A stretch of DNA of 60,000 nucleotides from Polytrichum commune (GCA_950295325.1 OX485804.1:28212001-28272000), one strand, 5' to 3'; positions 11,404 through 24,477 are shown, counted from the stretch's first letter. Program-made: numbers and translations. The notes: generated from the sequence alone by a model not told the origin.

Positions 11404-12454
11404 ACGTTTGAAGTATAATCTAGTATTTATCAACCTAATATGACTTTTAGGTGTCCAAATGGCCAATATTATTTTGAGAGGATCCCACTCTCTCAAAATA
11501 TTGAATATCGTGTTGACACCAATTGTGTGCATGTGGTCTTTAGATTGATATCAACAAATTTACTTCATAATAATAAAAATGTAGAGTGGTGTCTAGTTCA
11601 ACATTTTTGAGTGTTGAAAGTTAACATGGCACATGGAATTCTTTAATTTTTCAAAAATAATGTCAATCAAAAACCCGGGGGGTGGACTCTTCATTGGAAA
11701 CCTAAATGATGTGCATGTGTCATTATGAAATTAAAGCCTTGTATACGAGAAGTTTATAGAGAAAAACAAATGTATACGTACTAGTAGCAGGCTAGAAAAT
11801 GGACTCGTGTATCTAAACTAAGCTTTATAATGCCTAATGTGATAAATGCCTTCACTACATATACAAATAAAATCATGAATTAAACGGGCCTTTATTACTT
11901 GTAAAATCCACTTTCACTTTCCAATGAGAAAGTCATTGAATGTTTTATCATCCTTAGCATGTAACTCAACGATTGCATCAAACAAACAAAGACAATAACA
12001 CTATATCTTAGCCACAATCCAAGAGCAAAACTTAAGGGAGCTCATGTGCGCTTCAAGAGCCTCCAATGTATGAAACATCGAACCCAAATGCAAACCTCAA
12101 CAAAAATGAACAAGGTAGTTATTGAGGATCATTACCATATGACAACAAAGATTGAAAACATGAATTGGATGAAACTAACACATTTATGGTGAAAATTTTT
12201 CTCTAGATCTTACGGCCCCCTTTTTGTACATTTACCTTTACTTCAAAACTATTAATAACATTTCTAAATGTACACACTAGAGAAAAACAATACCTCTCCC
12301 TTATGCATACTATGTATGTCAATGCCTAAAATAATACCCCTTCTTACACTCACATTAGTTCGTACGTTGTATGAAGAGTCCACCCCCTGGGAACCAAACA
12401 TCACTCTACAATATTCATGCAACCATATTTCAATGGAAAATGAACAAATGGTGT
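11404..12454. other. Intergenic with one short hairpin
   Basis: A small inverted repeat at 11464-11503 pairs CAATATTATTTTGAGAG with CTCTCAAAATATTG across a 9-base loop. Otherwise nothing is recognised. Confidence 0.5.
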
Positions 12455-12865
12455 TCTTGAGAGAGAGAGAGAGAGAGAGAGAGTTGCATACACACATACA
12501 TCTTATTCATCCAACATAAAAAACCTAGTATAACATGTAGGTTGGATGTTATTATTTATAGTCAACTTCACCTCGTAATTAGCTTATAATGGCCTTTATT
12601 AATATAGTCCAAGTCATTTGAGATGAATGTGACTAAATGGGTCTTTAGAGCTAATTCTGATGTCAAATCAACTACGAAAAAATAACCTAGGGGTTGCATA
12701 CTATTTTAACGTGCTTTTATGTTGGATGAATGAGAGGTACACTCATATACGATAGTTCCCTCTCTCTTGCATTTGAGATGAGTCGCACATAAACCTATTA
12801 TGGGGACAAGTTTTTATGTTGGATGGATGAGAGGTATGCTCGTATGCGATAATCCCCTCTCTTTA
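12455..12865. mobile_element. MITE family E, copy 1, with extra arm
   Basis: The left arm (CTTATTCATCCAACATAAAA after a (GA)n run at 12459-12482) and the right arm (TTTATGTTGGATGAATGAGAGG, about 12717-12765) are inverted repeats. A second right-arm copy follows at 12819-12865. Relatives lie at 31217-31470, 31483-31712 and 31975-32210. It is non-coding; the open frames over the (GA)n run are artefacts. Confidence 0.7.
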
Positions 12866-12954
12866 TGCGAATAAGGCTCGAGCCTTTAACTTAGGACTCT
12901 AACTTACTCAAGGTAGATGGGTCTTTAGCGGCTCGTTATCTTAATCATACCCCT

Positions 12955-13290
12955 AGATATGATGTATATGTGGTGTGGTGAGAATCAAAGAGCAAACATC
13001 ATAAAGACACATGTTTAGAAGAGACTGGACAGTGATAACCACTCTACACCCAACAGTGAACACAAGCGGGATGACCTATGTATTTGGTTCAGAAATCAAC
13101 AACAACACATGCACTTCTGATAACCATAACTAAATCAAGGAAAGTGTGCATCGTCCATCTGATTCTTGCATGTGTTTCCTTGTAGATGTGTTGTTATGCA
13201 ATACGCGATTAGTTGTGTAAATGTAATCGGTAATAGATAGAGAACATGGAAAAATGAAGCAAATAACACCCACATACCTCAATCACCTAA
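12955..13290 (+). repeat. Dispersed repeat R1, copy 2
   Basis: This matches 1175-1500 and 38835-39370 in block order (GAGAATCAAAGAGCAAAC, CATGTTTAGAAGAGACTGG, CACCCACATACCT). It ends about 150 bases before the (GA)n-rich leader of the RDR gene. Confidence 0.65.
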
Positions 13291-14369
13291 GCTAGGAGTG
13301 GGGGTCAAGAAACACTCAACCCTGCCAAAGTGGTTGAAATCCTACGTCCTCTTAATGAATCGACACATTCATCCATGACGTCACCAAGGACGATGGAAAA
13401 CATCCAAAGTTCAAAGCGTCCGTCGGAGCCACAAGGAAGAAGGAAGAAGGCGAGGAAGAAGAGAGAGAGAGAGAGAGAGAGAGAGCTTGCGCGCGCGGAG
13501 AGAGAGCGAGAGAGGGGCCGGAGGCGATGGAGCGGCCGCCACCGCTGTAAGTAAGTAGAAAATATTGGAGTTAAAAAGCAATCGATTCAATCATTTTTCT
13601 GTTTGTGAGCCCTACGCCACATTTACCGATCACGGCTGCTACCTGGAAACTTTCTGTGGGAGATTTCTCGCCTCTTTCTCTCGTTTCTGTAATCTGGGGT
13701 GACTGTTAAAGCTGCTGTTCAGGGTTAGCAAGAGGCTCTGGGGTTTCAAGTGCGGGAGCCTTCAAGGATCGGAGGTGTGGAAGAAATCATCATCGTCATC
13801 AGGATGATGTTCTTGCGAGGGCGATCGACAGTACAAGTAGAATGCAGAGGTTTGGGAGATGTGGAGGAGCGGTTTTGGGATGGGGGTTCTTCATGTCTCA
13901 ATTTGGTGAATTAGCTCAAGATCAGTGATATCTGGGACGAATCCGGTTGCTGTTTGAGTTGGGAAGAGAGGAGGGAGGAATTCGGTAGCTGTAGCTGGCG
14001 ATATCCATTTTGGAGATTAGTGTATGGAACTACGAATCTGAAGGCGTACGTGTTTGAAAATGCGTGGTTTCTGAGGAGTGGAGGCCCGAGAAGGAGGATT
14101 TTGTGGAAGCTGTTGGAGGCATAGAGTGCAATGTGAAACAGTGATGCAAGGGAGAATGATCTTTATTTCTGCCAAATTAAATAGCCTTGAGCAGGAGCGA
14201 GTCAGCTGTGATCCTCCTGCCCGGGCTAAATTGTTGTAGGCATTTCTCCAATGGGTTGTGGATGTGCGGTAGCTGCCCTTGAGGAAGAGAGGAAAGGTGA
14301 TATTTCAGATGCTTAGCAAAGGTTTAGGCCTTTTGAGCTGCCAGAAACCAATCTGCATTTTGGTTAACA
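13291..14369 (+). promoter_or_regulatory. Probable promoter and 5' leader of the RDR gene
   Basis: The stretch is clearly richer in G+C than the DNA before it. It holds a (GA)n run at about 13462-13486 followed by GCGCGCG, a composition common in plant core promoters and 5' leaders. No TATA box or start site can be fixed. A spliced leader is possible, because the first in-frame ATG used for the RDR model is at 14370. Confidence 0.4.
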
Positions 14370-17300
14370 ATGCAAGGGGCTTGGAAAATATTGTCGTGGG
14401 CAACAGGGCAAGGGAACGAGGAAGAGTCCAGAAACCCCGTGTCAGCAGGTTCGGATTTTGGCACCTTCGTCAGTCCTCCTGACGCATCATGGATACCAGA
14501 GGAAGCGGAGGAATATGAAGACTCTTACGGTCCGCCACCTGTAAGTGAGAGCGAGACAACCATAACCTCCACAACAGAACTCACGGGACGCAATGGAGGC
14601 AACAACCATGGCTCCACTAGCAGCAATTGGCCTGATGCAGATGACGACGAAAGTGGACAGAATTCTTTCCCAGGGTTACAAGAGAATGACGTTGATTTTC
14701 TCAGCCAGCGATTCCGCAAGTTTCTCCTGGACCAAGAGGCCAGCTCAGAGCTTCACCGTGACACGGAACAATCTCAAAACCATGGGAACTCCAGAGATGG
14801 TAAATTCAGAACTCCGAAGTTGGTCATGTATTTACATGATGAGGTTTATATGTTGTGGGTTGCTATTTTGGAGCCATTGAAAGCGAATTTCACCTTACAG
14901 TTTGAGATTTTCACCTTCAAATTGGGTGTCACATGATCGTGTGATAGAGGTAGTTATCCTCTAACTCAACATGACTTTTGGTCGGGAGTGTTTGTTGTTT
15001 TGCATACAACATTCTTTGCTAAGTAATTTGGTGCATGCTTGGAGTTTTGAGTGAAGAACGTTCTGTATTGATTCACTGAGAGTCAAATTAATTTTGGCAT
15101 GCCAAGGGCTGCTCAAATGAATTTGGTCCCCAAGGAATTGAAAGAGGTTGTCCTTTATACAAATTTAAACACTCCCTCTGACCAAGCACCACAAGCAGAA
15201 AGAAAGTACTGATTTTGTATGCAAAGCAACCAAGGGAATTTCAAAGGGGACCAGCTCCCAATGAAAAGTCCCGATGAGTTAAGAAGATAACTCTAATACA
15301 TCTTGCCTTTTTGTTTACATACTCCTATGCACATGTGCATATCATCTAATTCCAGTGCTGATGGATTCTATTCTAACAATTATGTTTTCTTCAAGCTTGT
15401 TGGCTACTTGTCATGAAGAAATTCAGATGTTCGTAGTTTCTAAATTTTGATGTCCATAATACAACGATACAATTTCTGAAGGGATCTGCGTGGACACCAC
15501 ACAAAATAAAAATTTGGGGGTAGATTCATAATTTTGTGAGTATTGCAGAATAAGCTACAATCTAGTCGTTTGGATGGGACTGGGGGAGTTGTATCCACTA
15601 AAACTTTGGTGTTTGTGATGAAGGGTTCCCAAGCAGAAGTAGAGGGGGTCCTGAAACAATGAGAACAACATCAATGAGGGCATCAGGTCTTTTGCAAGTG
15701 CAGCTTGAAAAACTTGGAAAGTTGGAGCGGCTGGACAGAGACTGGGACTCCATATTTTCCAATGTGACAGAGGACAGTTTTCCATGGCCATGGGAATTAT
15801 TGACAGAGAAGCAGGTCGCACTGGGAAAACTGGATTTCAAGAAGTTCATTGTTGTGCTTAGCTTCCTTGGAGAGTAAGTTCTAGCACCTCGTGGGAGTTC
15901 TTTTGCGGGTTGTGTCAAGTCTCCAACCGGAGCACTGATTGGGAATCCTCCATTTATGGCCAGATTGAGAGAATTTCAGAGAGTGATTTCTATCATAGGG
16001 TTGTCACACAGCTTTCCATTGAGATTTTCTTCTGCAAACTCTTAAGGAATGATTGTACTGCATCTCCATGATGGACTTAGGGTATCAAATGGTTCCTGGC
16101 AAGCACTAATCAAGCTAAGAGCATGACTACAATTTCTAAGTGGAGCAATATCTCAGAAATTTGGGAGACGAAGTAATCTGGTCACAATCTTCTAGAAGAC
16201 CTTTGAGTGTATCTTAGTTGTGGGTTACAGTTTTGTTCTAAGTTGCATTGGATTTTGAACCAGAACTTCCTGATCATGTTGTAGACCCATATAATGTCTA
16301 CAATGCTAAAGTTAGAGGAATTAGAAACCATTAAGAGAGATAATTAACTCATTCCTCATGTAAAATTAGGAAATTGATTTTTTATATTGGAGAAGGGTTC
16401 CAAATTGAAAGTAGTTTTGAGTTTTGTTGTTTGAGGAGTTGCAGATCACATGAAATGCATGAAATGATGTGCAGATTGGACTTAAAACCAGAAAATGTGC
16501 TTAGTATGGAGCAAATAAGGAGCCTCCAGAGATTGCCAGTGGAGGAAGTTGCTGGATATATTTCTCGAGAAGTTGCTGTGAGTAGGGGAATAAAAGACGA
16601 AACCTTGCCATCCATCAAAGTATGTCTTCTAAGTTCCTTGAATACCTTAGTTTTGATTAATTTGTTTAAAGTTAAAGACTGATTTCAATCTGTATTCTTA
16701 GATGATAACTAGGTACAATCTGCATATCACTTCATGCATTCATTCTACCAATTCATTGTCAATCTGAATACTTAATATGACAGACCAAATGCAAAGAATA
16801 TGCTTCAAGGGAATGTCAACCAACACAGTTGTCAATTTGAACTCTTGCAAAATGACAAGAATAGACCTGAGTACAGGTGTCTGGTAGAGATGCTGCTTGT
16901 AAATTCTACTAAAGAAAGAGGATTTGATGTGACGAGTTTTTGTCCTTTGTACATAAAGCATGTGTTTACTTTCTTGAAGATTGACTATCTTGTCTCTTAT
17001 GCTAAAGAGTTTTTACATGGTGGGGTTTACAGAGAGAGTGGTTGAAGAACGGGCCTGTGTCATTTGAGTGCAATGTTGACAAATTTGGCGTCTGCAAGTT
17101 CAAGGTTATAATGTTTTCTAACTTTCTGTTCATCAATAGCTTTCTGCAGCAGCAGTTATTTCATTTGTGGAAAATGCTGGTGACTTCCAGGGTTTTTCAA
17201 ACTATAGTGGTATAGAAAGTTGATTTTGTAGTTCTGGGTTGCAGGTCATCCGGATCTGGTAATGAAATCTGATCTACTTTTTCTTCATTTTCACGTCTTT

Positions 17301-20300
17301 GGACTGTCCAGGTTGTGCAGCCAAGGCCAGTGAGCACGTTACTGCACCGTACATTTGGGGAAGACAGGATAATGCCTGTTTATTTCAATGAATACCCAGC
17401 GGACGATAAATTTCTACTTATTCGTGAGGGTATCTTAGTCGGTCTCCGGCGCTATCGGTTCTGGAGTAAGTGGTGAAACATGACCTGAAAATTCATGCAA
17501 TGCACCCTGAGAGTAGACTTGCTCATTTTTTGCTACAGACTGTTATCACTTTTTTTATTGTATCCAGTAAGTCAAGGGTCTTTTTCTGTGTCCATTTGGT
17601 AGTTGTGGGATCTGAAGCTCCTATTGACATAGGATTTCATCTCTTGATACCATGTTTCGTAGAAAATATGATTTCGAAGGTTGTATTAACAGTGGAGAGT
17701 GCTCAGTAAATTTGTGAGCAAAGAGTGGGATGGGGTCATCAATTGAGTGATTTAGGAGATCTGTGACCTTTGTGGATTAACTATGTATTGTAGTGGATTG
17801 CACACTCAGCTGTCAATTCTGTTCAAGTCTCCTGTAACTTCGTTCTCTTCCAGGAGAAATCTGCAGGTTTTCTCTTAGCTAAATATTTCCTATATGTTTG
17901 ATCAGCATTCAAGGATTCTGGAAAGGAGGACTTCAAGAGTAGGAACAAATCATATGGTAAGCATCTCTTCTCTTAGCCTCTCCTGATCAGGCATCATATA
18001 TTTTGTAGTAGTAGCTATACAACTTAAACTTGAGAGACTATGGACCTTATGAGCACCACAGTTGGATTTATGTTATTGAATGTTGATGTTTCAGCAGCTT
18101 GATTATCAGGGGTTATGTATTTTGACATTACAGGGGTTGTATTTAGCCCTTGAGATTCAAGTGGCTTAAAAATGGGGCTAATTATATCTTTTTCTTGGGG
18201 GATTGGATAATCTTGACAGATAAGGACTATGAAAGAGCTGTGAAGTGCTTTTTTGTCTGCACCGAGTCCCTTGCAGATATTGATCTTGTCGATCCCAGCT
18301 TCAAATATTTCAGTAGAATACGTGCTGCTCGTTGCCACATCATGCATATCCATACAGTAACGACTATGCCAAAGTTTGCCTCCAGGTGTGTGATTCAGCT
18401 CAATTATGCAATTTTGTTCAAGACTTGCAATTAAACATACACTAGCCTTGCAGATCCTGGACCAGTATTGCTGCATACTAAAGTGGTAGGTAGGAAACAC
18501 AGCACATCTGCATCTGATGTGTTTTTTTATCTATGATCAACTTCCTATCAGAGTTCATTATTCATCCTATCATACAGTTTGTAAATTCGTTATGATGTTT
18601 TGGAAGCTCATTAATTTCTTGGCAACTCAGGTTACAGCTGGCTCTCTCAAAATCAACCAAAGCAAAAATTGATCTGAACAAAGTTGAAATCAAACAGATT
18701 CCTGACATCCTTTGTAAGGTATGATTGCGTATGCAATCTTTATGACATTTGCTAGTAAATCCTGTAGGAACTCAATTATTCATCTAAGATATTGTCTAGA
18801 TGCTTTATGCAAGAACCTTTATGGTGTTGAAGGATACCTTTGTTCATTTGAAATAATAGTAGTCCTTTTGTTGCTTCACTGCAGGTTTGAAGTATATTCC
18901 TGATATCATCCTTTTAGTCTTAATGGGTTTTTTGTTTTTACCTTCGTTTTTTCTTAGATTTTATTTATTTATTTTATAAATTTCTTTGTGTCAATAGTGG
19001 AGCCTTTCTGCAATGGAAATGAATGAAGGTTGTGGCAATATTGTGGCAGACTCTAGACAACTCTGGAAACAGAATGTCAAATACAGATGGTACAGGTGAA
19101 ATGTCACCTGCTGTGGCAAGATTGTTACCTTGTTCTGTAAGCAACGGAAGACCAGACAGTAAAGAGATGGACAGAAAAGAGGTAATAAACTACCATCTTG
19201 TTCTTTGTTGTTACAAAAGCTACACTGGTTTTTCACCATAAAAGTTTCAGGTCTACTTTGAGTTGCATCACTTTCTTTCATAAATGTGAGCTTACAAGGT
19301 TCGAACAACTGAAATACTGATGTTTTATTCGACTGTCATGGTCCACAGGATTATCCTACGCTTGTGCAAGTCCGCATGTTTTGGAAGGGAATGGCAATTA
19401 AAGGTTGTTTTCAAGTGAATCATCAGGTACAGATATTCCAGATGTGGTCTTCTGAAAGCCAAGTGAGGTGCACTATATTAGTGAGGCATTTGCAGAAGCA
19501 AAATGTCTTGCAGTAGGGACCCTGGTACATTAGGATAAAGGAAGATGTCTTTTGCCTGTGCATTAAGTCTGATGGTAAATATCTTGTCCTTGAGAAAATG
19601 GAAATGAAGATGCAGTATAGACAAGGGCAAGAATGATAACACATCTATTTGAGGTTCAGGGATGCCATTAGCCCTTCTTGATTTTCAAAATGTGTTGCGC
19701 TTCATGTATTTAAGGGAACACTGACATTTTAATAGCTTTTTGAGGCAAGTTTAATAGCTTTTTGCTTGCAGTTGGAAGGTCTGAAGATTCATTATAGACC
19801 ATCAATGGTGAAGGTCAAACCAGACCCCAGGCTTGAGAAGTTTCCCACCATAAATAGCCTTGAGGTTTTGAACACTAGGTACGTGGGTTATAAGAACTTA
19901 CAACCTTGGACATAAGAAATACCTTCAGTTATGTTGTTGAATTGGACACATTTGCCAGATTCTATGTTCCCAATTTCTCAACCACAAATCACCCCTTAAT
20001 CCAAGTGCAGCATGAATTCGGCCCACCCAAGTTAGAATTCTTCAAATCTTGTCAGAAATTTATGTTTCTGTGCTATATGATTGTTGGTAGCAGCCACAAA
20101 CCAAGAGATGCAAATCTGTCACAAGACTTGATAATACTTCTCTCAATTGGTGGTGTTCCATCTTCATATTTCCGGAAGCTCCTGAGGGATGCCTTGGACA
20201 ATATCAAAAATGTCTTAAAGGATCGCAAGCTTGCTGAAAAAGGTATGCCTGCTATTTTCTCGCTTCTTATTGTTGGTATTTTTTTTAATCTGTTTTCCAA

Positions 20301-23300
20301 CACTGCTGGGAGTGTAAAGTTGATACTTACCTGAATTCTAGGAAGAATCTTTGGGTCTTGATCTGAACTCACATTTTAGTGACTATTGAATTTATGCAGA
20401 AGTGGAGAATTGCCCACCAGATTACAGTCTGGGTGATCAATTATATAGAATGATTAGGGCGGGGATCCCAATGAATAACCCTCAAATGCAAAAGAACCTC
20501 AGGTTGTTGCAACAAGACAAGATTAAAGATCTTCGGAGAGGATGTGTGCCTCTGCGCAATACCCGTCATCTCATGGGCACGTCAGATCCTACCAAAGAAA
20601 GAGTTTTGAAGCCAAATCAAGTTGCCATTGCCATGTAAGTTATCTTTCATATGAACAGTCTTGATCATATATGAAATGCATCATGGAAGGTTCTGACTTG
20701 TGACAAGAATCATTCTATGCAGGGGTGATGGAAAAATAGTTGGTAAGGTTCTTGTTTACAAGAACCCTGGAAAGCATTGGGGTGATGTCCATGCTTTTGA
20801 CGCTGTGTGGGATGAACGATTAAATCCCTATGTGGGTCCTGGAAAGTACACCATTTTCTTTTCTGTTCAAGGAGACCGCCCAGTTGTGGACGAAATCGCA
20901 AATAGTGACTTGGATGGCGACCTATTTTGGGTCTGTGACAACAGTGAGGTAATACACTAATTCACCAAGCAATGGGTCCTGAAATTCCACCTTTTTAATA
21001 TATTTTTTACCTACATTGATCGAAGTGAATTCGTACTGGTTTGCGCTCTTGAAAATCCTGGCAATCATGATTACCATAATTCATTTTGAATTTGCACTTG
21101 TAAATGTTCAGGTATTATCCAACATGTTTCTGTCAATGTTTTTGATGCTCTAAGATGTCTGTATGCCATGCAGCTGATTTCTCTTTTCAAACCAAGCACC
21201 CCTTGGAAGAGACTAGGTGGCAAGATCAACTATCCAGTAGAGGATGCACCTGGCGATTTGACACCAAAGGCCCTCGAGCACATTCTCTTTGAAAAGTTCT
21301 TGAAGAGCCGCTTCACAAAGTAGTAAGTGGGCTTAAAATTCTCTTACTCATTAGAATAATCTGTAAAGTCTCCTGGTTATCTCTGGGTGAGTTGGCAAGT
21401 TTGTGAGCTTATGCACAAAGTCTCCCCAGTTTTCTTAAGGCTTGAATTGAGATGCTTACAGAAGTGGGGCTGGGTTATAAAACATCAGCTTTCTAGCTTG
21501 TCATAGTAGGGTGGTGGGTTCCAGGGTCAGACCCTGAGTTAGATCCTAACTTTCTCGCAAAGTTTCTGGAACTGAAAGAGGAGGTCCAAGGAGTTTTACC
21601 CAACTTTCAAAATTAGGCTCTGACACAAGGTGCTCTAAAAAGCTCTTTATAGAAAAGTCCTTCAACAAGGCGCCAAACTCCTACTTAGGTCTCTCTTTGA
21701 GGGACTTTGTGGACAATTCTATTGTGTAGATTGAAGAAACTACAAGGTATCTTGATTTTCAGTGGCTATTGGGTTTTAGATGAAAGAAAGGCTTAGCTAG
21801 AACAAATTTTGATATTTGAAGAATCGTTCTGTACTTATTTGCTTGTAGTTTGAAGTTTTGATAAGAGTTTTCTGCGGTAAACATGCAGTAAGCCCATGCC
21901 TATTGCGGCTAGCTATTGGACTGCTCATATGGACCGCTACTTGACACTCAAAGATGAGGTGGATCCCCCAGACGAGCTGAGTTTAATATCTGAATCAATT
22001 GAGGATTTGATAGACATTTTTTACAGAGCTTTGGATGCTGATAAAACTGGCGAAGAGGTCTGTTTTCAGCATCGACATATTTTTGAATGGATGTCTGTAT
22101 GTATCCTTCTACCCTTTTTCTTATAATATGTATATCTACATAGTACATGTATATTTCTCCCTCTAGCACATTAGTCCCTCTAGCAAGTAGGTGTCCACAA
22201 TCAACATGACTTCTGATGTTAAATATTGTGGGTTGGTAGATAGTGCACACCCACAGTATTATCCCCAATGCTTTTGGTGTGGAAATAAGCTCAATAGGGT
22301 GGCCCACAGCATGCAGTTTGGTGAGTAAGATTTGATCATGGCTAGAGCGTCCAAGTATATATCAAGATCAAAAAACACCTTGCAGTAAAAGGCATCCAGT
22401 ATGTTGAAATGTGACCATTGTGTGGTGTGTTGCTTTGTTTGTATTGTTGATTCGTATCTTGTTGATGCAGGTGAAACTACCTGCAAAATTGAGGCCAGAG
22501 TATTGGCCACACCACATGAAGAAGGAACATCACACAAACAGACAGTTCTATCATTCCCCCAGTATACTTGGTCAACTGTATGATATGACTGATGTAAACC
22601 TTCAAGACTTCGGTTACAGACATGAAGGTTAGTCTTCCTTCACTACTTTTGGTAATACAGAGGAATTGAACATCATGAAGTAAACAGTTAACTGAGTTTC
22701 AGGTCTCATTATGATTTGAAGGACAATGTTGACTGTCCATCACCTCCAATGTGTTACATGCTGGCTCTTATGTGAGAATTTCTTCAATAGGCACAGCTTA
22801 GGAGTATCAATGAGCTCTTTAATACATGTAACTTCAATTTTTGCTTACACCCTGCACCTTGTTCTTCCTTTTTGGCAAACCTCTGAAGTGCTGCTTCTAA
22901 TGTCTTCTATATGATATGTGGCAGAAACTATTGTTTATGACCCCAACTTTCAATATGGGAGATTTGACAAATATGTGGACAAATGGAAAGGTCTCCTTGC
23001 ATTGTACAACAAAGAAATGAAAGGTGCCAAAAAGGAGGAAGAAGGTCGCATCATAGCAAAGTATCAGCAGGTATTGCAATTCCCCAGCTCTTGATGATGG
23101 GTCTAGGTTGTACTACTGAGTGCTAGACAACATGGAACGCTAATCATACAGAAAATTTAAGGTTGGAATTCAGGTACTTGAGCAGTTAATCCTGTACTGT
23201 CCTTGTCTATTTTTGGAAGCTCTTAGCTCATGGAGTGTGTGCAATGTATAGGTGGGTAGTCTGCACAATGCATGATGTGTGTGGAAATCAAGGACCTTCT

Positions 23301-24477
23301 TTCACGATGTTCACTCTTCTCCTAAAGTTTGAAGGAAAATCTTAGGCCTTTTTCTCTCCTATCTGTATTTGTTAAATTGTGAGTACTTCCTGAAGTGGGC
23401 TATTACGTTCAAGGCTGAAGGAAGAGATTGGTGCTGTAGTGGTCAGGCCAAGAGATTTTGGGGACATGTTTATTCTTGATTGGATACGAGGAGGCACTCT
23501 ATTACCCGTAATCAATGACCTTGCCATGGCCTGACCACTACATTTGGTAGTGTGCGCGTACTGCCCTGCCACCAGGTGTAGTAGGCACCCAGTACCTACC
23601 ACATCACTATCGTGGCTCAGTGGGTTGGGTGTCTACTATAGGCCGTGACAAGGCTTCTCGCATCTAATACCTACGTTGGCATCACCTATTCGTGTAGGTT
23701 ACCATTTGAAGTTACATATTGCCATATTTTATAACAAGAATATTTTACCCAAATAACTTAAACAGCTGCACTTTATTGTCTAATTTGTGTGAGTTACCAT
23801 TCGGAGTTACTTGTTGCTGTAACTGTTTGCCGCCATTTTATTTTACCAACTAAAATATATCATATTCTTTGGTGTGCATACTAACTTATGTTATTTGGGT
23901 AAAATATGAGACTCACAGTAAAATGTTATAGCAATGGGTAACTCCAAATGGTAACCCACACTAATAAGACAATTTAGTTTAGTATGCACATCAGGGAACA
24001 TAATATAACTTGCTTGGTAAAAAATGATATTCTCAATGAGAATTACAGCAACGTGTAACTCCAATTGGTGACACCAGTGTAGGACATATAACTCTTGTTC
24101 AGGTCATGGCTTTCTTTGTCCATGTAATTGATGATATTCTTTGCTGAGTTCCATATTTTTGGTCAGTTGACTGCATTTTTAGCCTGGTGTAAAGTGGCCG
24201 AGACTGAACAAGTACTGAAATGAGCATGTTGCTTTTATCCATGCAGATGCTGACTGGAGACGGACAGTCTTTGGCTCAAACATGGGAGGAGGCTTCTGCC
24301 CTGTATCACGTCAACCACGAGCATGCCGTCAATAATTGGAGGAAAGGTTACCCTCCATCACTCCACTGTGCAATGACAGTTGCACTCACAGAACTATGTG
24401 AAATTTATGCAAGGAGGAAAGGTGAGGGACCTCCTATTGTTACCGCAACTTCCACAAGGCAGGAGCTTTCACGTTGA
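14370..24477 (+). CDS. RNA-dependent RNA polymerase, RDR3/4/5 (gamma) class
   Basis: The product would copy single-stranded RNA into double-stranded RNA. Exons read from frame and GT-AG borders: 14370-14799 and about 15629-15873 (both tentative), 16475-16619 (or from 16445), 17312-17465, 17906-17956, 18238-18385, 18631-18718, 19050-19181, 19349-19426, 19772-19878, 20091-20242, 20400-20634, 20723-20948, 21174-21322, 21889-22057, 22471-22627, 22925-23070, 24247-24477. This gives about 1,000 residues; gamma RDRs are usually a little under 1,000. Diagnostic pieces in order are EGILVGLRRYRFW, MHIHTVTTMPKFASR, SNTDGTGEMSP, LLSIGGVPSSYF, VLVYKNPGKHWGDVH, SDLDGDLFWV (catalytic Asp loop, exon 20723-20948), LFKPSTPW and LPAKLRPEYWPHHM. 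The last two tie it to the gamma class. The motif is DLDGD, whereas Arabidopsis RDR3-5 have DFDGD. About 25 residues seem absent between the exons ending 16619 and starting 17312, so a small exon may be missed. The N-terminal 140 residues (acidic, Ser-rich) are uncertain. No internal stops were found in the exons listed from 16475 on. Confidence 0.87.
21430..21730 (+). repeat. Dispersed repeat K, copy 2, in an RDR intron
   Basis: This is the relative of 10145-10500, lying in the intron 21323-21888. It contains GGTGGTGGGTTCCAGGGTC, faintly like a pol III B box, but a SINE assignment is not secure. Confidence 0.55.
23435..23542. repeat. 108-bp element with perfect 16-bp inverted ends
   Basis: TGTAGTGGTCAGGCCA at 23435-23450 is the exact reverse complement of TGGCCTGACCACTACA at 23527-23542. 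It lies in the last RDR intron (23071-24246) on the transcribed strand, so the pre-mRNA can form this stem. Confidence 0.85.
23692..24075. repeat. Compound inverted repeats in the last RDR intron (family H)
   Basis: An outer pair (GTGTAGGTTACCATTTGAAG at 23692; its partner ends at 24075) encloses an inner pair (GTGTGAGTTACCATTCGGAG at 23787; partner GGTAACCCACAC ending 23961). The inner and outer arms belong to the same family, and ATTTTACCCAAATAAC near 23735 also pairs with GTTATTTGGGTAAAAT near 23890. This suggests one element inserted in another. A relative lies at 26287-26470. It is non-coding. Confidence 0.75.

Noticed and set aside
12268-12519. Open frames ending in Arg-Glu repeats
   Set aside because: The repeats come from a (GA)n microsatellite in a MITE arm.
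13330-13554. 74-codon frame with RERERERE
   Set aside because: Produced by the (GA)n run in the RDR leader region; no homology.
14525-14719. Minus-strand frame over the first RDR exon
   Set aside because: A shadow of the plus-strand acidic, Ser-rich frame.
15555-15918. Two minus-strand frames over the second RDR exon
   Set aside because: The plus-strand frame (EKQVALGKLDFKKFIVVLSF) fits the RDR N-terminal region, so these are shadows.
18024-18500. 158-codon minus-strand open frame
   Set aside because: It overlaps RDR coding exons on the other strand and has no family resemblance.
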